Assembly: GCA_023388675.1 (NCBI GenBank)
Contig: JAEWFU010000217.1
Span: forward strand, 1-7,683
DNA: 7,683 bases
Direction: 5' to 3'
Source of the DNA: Pseudomonadota bacterium
Lineage (GTDB): Bacteria > Pseudomonadota > Alphaproteobacteria > Rhizobiales > Rhizobiaceae
This document shows positions 5,857-7,683 of the stretch, one piece after another. The notes beneath the pieces were generated by a model. The model saw only the letters and a program-made list of their open reading frames with translations, was not told the origin of the DNA and made no database searches. A program made the translations under genes and the position numbers. The stretch's first letter is position 1; each line of letters starts with the position of its first letter.

Positions 5857-5862
5857 AGAAGG
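5857..5862 (+). promoter_or_regulatory. Ribosome binding site deciding the kduD start
   Basis: AGAAGG lies 7 nt before GTG 5870 but only 1 nt before ATG 5864, so normal spacing favours the GTG. The choice changes the protein by two residues. Confidence 0.5.
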
Positions 5863-5869
5863 CATGGCC

Positions 5870-6631
5870 GTGAACGCATCTCCCTTCGATCTTTCAGGCA
5901 AGACGGCGCTGGTGACCGGCGCGAACACCGGTATCGGCCAGGCGATCGCTATCGCGCTGGCGAACGCAGGTGCGGCGGTTGTCGGGGTGGGACGTTCAGC
6001 CATGGACGACACGGCAGCGCTGATTGAGGGGCAGGGCGGGCGTTTTGCGGCGGTTAGCGCAGACCTTGCCGACATGGAGGCGGTGCGCGGGCTGATGCCG
6101 CGCGTTACCGAGGAATGCGGGCGACCCGACATACTGGTCAACAATGCCGGCATCATCCGCCGCGCAGACGCGGTGGACTTCACCGAAGAAGACTGGGATG
6201 CCGTCATGGACGTCAACCTCAAGTCTGTGTTTTTCCTTTGCCAGGCCTTTGCGGCGGGCGCGCTTGCGGAGAACGCGCCGGCGAAGATCATCAACATCGC
6301 GTCGCTCCTGTCTTTCCAGGGCGGCATCCGAATCGCCTCCTACACCGCCGCCAAGAGCGGCCTCGCGGGGCTGACGCGGCTGCTTGCGAATGAGTGGGCG
6401 GCGCGCGGCATCAACGTGAACGCCATTGCACCCGGCTATATCGAGACCAACAATACACGGGCGCTGCGCGAGGATTCGGATCGAAACACCGAAATTCTCA
6501 AGCGAATTCCGGCCGGGCGGTGGGGCAGGGGCGAGGATCTCGGCGGGGCGGCGGTGTTCCTCGCCTCGAATGCTTCCGATTATATCCACGGCGCGGTACT
6601 GCCGGTCGATGGCGGCTGGCTGGCGCGTTAG
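5870..6631 (+). CDS. kduD: 2-dehydro-3-deoxy-D-gluconate 5-dehydrogenase (KduD-type short-chain dehydrogenase)
   Basis: A 253-residue classical SDR, the same length as E. coli KduD by my recollection, cytosolic and NAD-dependent. In pectin and hexuronate breakdown KduD reduces 3-deoxy-D-glycero-2,5-hexodiulosonate to 2-keto-3-deoxygluconate. SDR landmarks are TGANTGIG (16-23), NNAG (91-94), N116, and catalytic S145, Y158 and K162 in SYTAAK. KduD-specific stretches include NNAGIIRRADA (91-101), ASLLSFQGGIR (144-154), INVNAIAPGY (181-190), NNTRALRED (194-202), RIPAGRWG (212-219) and the C-terminal VDGGWLAR, far closer to KduD than to a generic SDR. GTG 5870 gives the better ribosome-site spacing and the E. 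coli-like N-terminus; ATG 5864 adds two residues. It lies 76 nt after the XRE gene on the same strand and may be partly co-transcribed. No KduI, uronate lyase or KDG kinase is visible, so the substrate is a family-level assignment. Confidence 0.88.
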   Translation: MNASPFDLSGKTALVTGANTGIGQAIAIALANAGAAVVGVGRSAMDDTAALIEGQGGRFAAVSADLADMEAVRGLMPRVTEECGRPDILVNNAGIIRRADAVDFTEEDWDAVMDVNLKSVFFLCQAFAAGALAENAPAKIINIASLLSFQGGIRIASYTAAKSGLAGLTRLLANEWAARGINVNAIAPGYIETNNTRALREDSDRNTEILKRIPAGRWGRGEDLGGAAVFLASNASDYIHGAVLPVDGGWLAR

Positions 6632-6650
6632 GCAGGTTCAGGTTTCATAA

Positions 6651-6792
6651 AAAGAACCCCCTCCACCACTTCGTGGTCCCCCTCCCCCGCTTCGCAGGGG
6701 AGGAACCGCGTTGCGGCCGTCCGCGACCTGGATCCTCCTCCGTTTACGGGGGAGGGGGACCATGCGAAGCATGGTGGAGGGGGTGTTTCTTT
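6651..6792. repeat. 142-bp imperfect palindromic intergenic repeat, probable bidirectional terminator
   Basis: The outer arms pair AAAGAA (6651-6656) with TTCTTT (6787-6792), CCCCCTCCACCA (6657-6668) with 6772-6783, and a perfect 16-bp block, TGGTCCCCCTCCCCCG (6674-6689), with 6747-6762. Each arm also folds on itself: ACCAC/GTGGT (6665-6677), CCTCCCC/GGGGAGG (6681-6703), and CCATGC/GCATGG (6760-6774). It fills the gap between the convergent kduD and GntR genes, and leaves a T-rich tail after the hairpin on each strand. The C-rich arms with small TTCG-like loops resemble dispersed intergenic repeats that I associate with Mesorhizobium-like genomes; that family assignment is from memory. No coding potential is evident. 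The rest of 6632-6859 shows nothing further. Confidence 0.8.
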
Positions 6793-6859
6793 GTCCACGC
6801 AATTCCGGTGAACTCTGAAATGCCAGAGGTCTTTCAAGGTTTGGCAGTTCGGAGCAATC

Positions 6860-7630
6860 TCAACTCTCACGGGAAGCCTGGCTGCGGATGCGGGCGCGCT
6901 CCAGCATGTAGCGCTCGGCATCCTCCATGTGCTCGCGCATCAGCGAGCGCGCGCCGTCGGCGTCGCCGGCCTTGAGCAGGCGGATCGTGCGTACCTGATA
7001 GTTGAGCGCCGTTTCGCGGAGCTGCGGGTTCGGCTCGGCATAGATCGCGCGGCATTCGGTCAAGTCGCGCAGCAGCGTCTGCAGGAACACGCAGACGAAG
7101 CCGAGCAACTGGTTTTCGGCGAGGCTGGCGAGCACGGAATGGAAGTCGAGCTCGGCGATCCGCTGGCGGAATTCCTCCTCGGCCGTCTTTGGCTCGTTCT
7201 CGTATAGCCTGATCGTTGCCTGGAGGGCGGCGATGCCCTGCTCGTCGAGCCTGCCGGCGAGGCTGGCGGCCAGCTCCGGTTCCAGCAGCTTGCGCAGCGC
7301 GTAGATGTCGGCGATGCCCGGCTGGTTGAAGAGGAAGAGGTTGCTGAGCAGGTCCATCGCCTGCTCGCCCGAAAGGGCGGTGACGAAGGCGCCGCCGCCG
7401 GGGCCGGTGCGCGTCTTGATGAGGCCCTGGGTTTCCAGCGCTTTCATCGCCTCGCGGACGGTGCCCTTGGAGGCCTTCATCTCCTCCTCGGCCAGCCATT
7501 CCTGCGGGATGCGGTCGCCGGGGGAAAGGCCGCGCAGGGAGATCAGGTCGCGGATGCGCGCCGCGATCATGTCCGAGCGCTTGCGCCGTTTCGGCGGCGT
7601 CACCACCAGCGGCGTGTTTCCCGAGATCAT
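6860..7630 (-). CDS. GntR-family transcriptional regulator, FadR subfamily (FCD domain)
   Basis: A 256-residue DNA-binding regulator. The N-terminal winged helix spans about 20-83, with SPGDRIPQEWLAEE (36-49), the recognition helix ASKGTVREAMKALETQGLI (53-71) and a glycine-rich wing, TGPGGGAFV (75-83). The helical FCD ligand domain follows (about 105-245), with LRKLLEPELAASLA (112-125), ELDFHSVLASLAENQLL (160-176) and the final KAGDADGARSLMREHM (220-235). FCD domains usually bind a metal through Asp and three His; here H164 and H234 are present, but the Asp position appears to be E160 and the middle His appears to be Q212 in NYQVRTIR. ATG 7630 is the only ATG between the upstream stop (7669) and the HTH; its ribosome site is poor, so the exact start is uncertain. 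FadR-type GntR proteins commonly respond to organic or sugar acids. It is convergent with kduD, and its targets may lie to the right. Confidence 0.9.
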   Translation of the reverse strand: MISGNTPLVVTPPKRRKRSDMIAARIRDLISLRGLSPGDRIPQEWLAEEEMKASKGTVREAMKALETQGLIKTRTGPGGGAFVTALSGEQAMDLLSNLFLFNQPGIADIYALRKLLEPELAASLAGRLDEQGIAALQATIRLYENEPKTAEEEFRQRIAELDFHSVLASLAENQLLGFVCVFLQTLLRDLTECRAIYAEPNPQLRETALNYQVRTIRLLKAGDADGARSLMREHMEDAERYMLERARIRSQASRES

Positions 7631-7652
7631 CCCTTGTCGCCCATCAGTCTGC

Positions 7653-7676
7653 CCGCTCCTCTCCTGTCAGGAGCGG
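7653..7676. promoter_or_regulatory. Perfect inverted repeat upstream of the GntR gene
   Basis: CCGCTCCT (7653-7660) and AGGAGCGG (7669-7676) form a perfect 8-bp inverted repeat with an 8-nt loop, 23 bp before the GntR start. It could be a stem-loop in the 5' leader, an operator, or the end of a neighbouring gene's terminator; the window ends too soon to tell. Confidence 0.35.
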
Positions 7677-7683
7677 CGGGTGG

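Noticed and set aside
5828..5869. Longer kduD reading from GTG 5828
   Set aside because: It adds residues absent from KduD proteins and lacks a good ribosome site; 5870 (or 5864) matches the family N-terminus.
6394..6975. 193-codon plus-strand frame crossing the kduD end, the palindrome and the GntR 3' end
   Set aside because: It overlaps kduD in another frame, translates the repeat into Pro/Gly-rich sequence and runs antisense into the GntR gene.
1..7683. CRISPR array, tRNA, rRNA, transposase, phage or toxin-antitoxin genes
   Set aside because: No regularly spaced repeats, tRNA cloverleaf, insertion-sequence ends or matching proteins were seen on either strand.

Overview
This window is high-GC bacterial DNA with alphaproteobacterial character, most likely Rhizobiales (Hyphomicrobiales). 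The signs are the compact overlapping operon, the codon use, a DctPQM-type TRAP transporter beside an XRE regulator, and an intergenic palindrome of the C-rich type I associate with Mesorhizobium-like genomes. The genus assignment is inference. All genes look intact except one cut by the left edge.

Layout. From 4681 down to 1 on the minus strand lies a tight operon in the order dctP, dctQ, dctM, pyrK, pyrD, then a gene of which only the first codons are visible. It encodes a periplasmic solute-binding protein, the small and large TRAP membrane subunits, and the two subunits of an NAD-linked class 1B dihydroorotate dehydrogenase. Genes from dctM onward are 4 to 13 nt apart or overlap, which implies translational coupling. 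The only sizeable internal gap, dctP-dctQ, holds a strong GC hairpin. From 4682 to 4887 is a divergent promoter region. On the plus strand follow an XRE-family regulator with a long C-terminal domain (4888-5793) and kduD (5870-6631). A 142-bp inverted repeat that could terminate transcription in both directions separates kduD from a convergent GntR/FadR-type regulator (6860-7630, minus).

How the parts may work together. The TRAP transporter should import an organic acid: the binding protein keeps the arginine that clamps carboxylates in this family. PyrK and PyrD would interconvert orotate and dihydroorotate using NAD(H). Alphaproteobacteria normally make pyrimidines with a quinone-linked class 2 PyrD, so a PyrDK pair in a transporter operon looks catabolic. 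My working hypothesis is uptake and reductive use of orotate or a related cyclic ureide acid, with a hydrolase expected just left of the window. The XRE protein is the obvious local regulator. Both divergent promoters carry TGAGA exactly 7 bp upstream of a perfect TTGACA, a candidate shared operator. kduD and the GntR gene point instead to hexuronate/pectin-type sugar-acid metabolism and may be a separate module, though TRAP transporters also carry sugar acids, so a link cannot be excluded.
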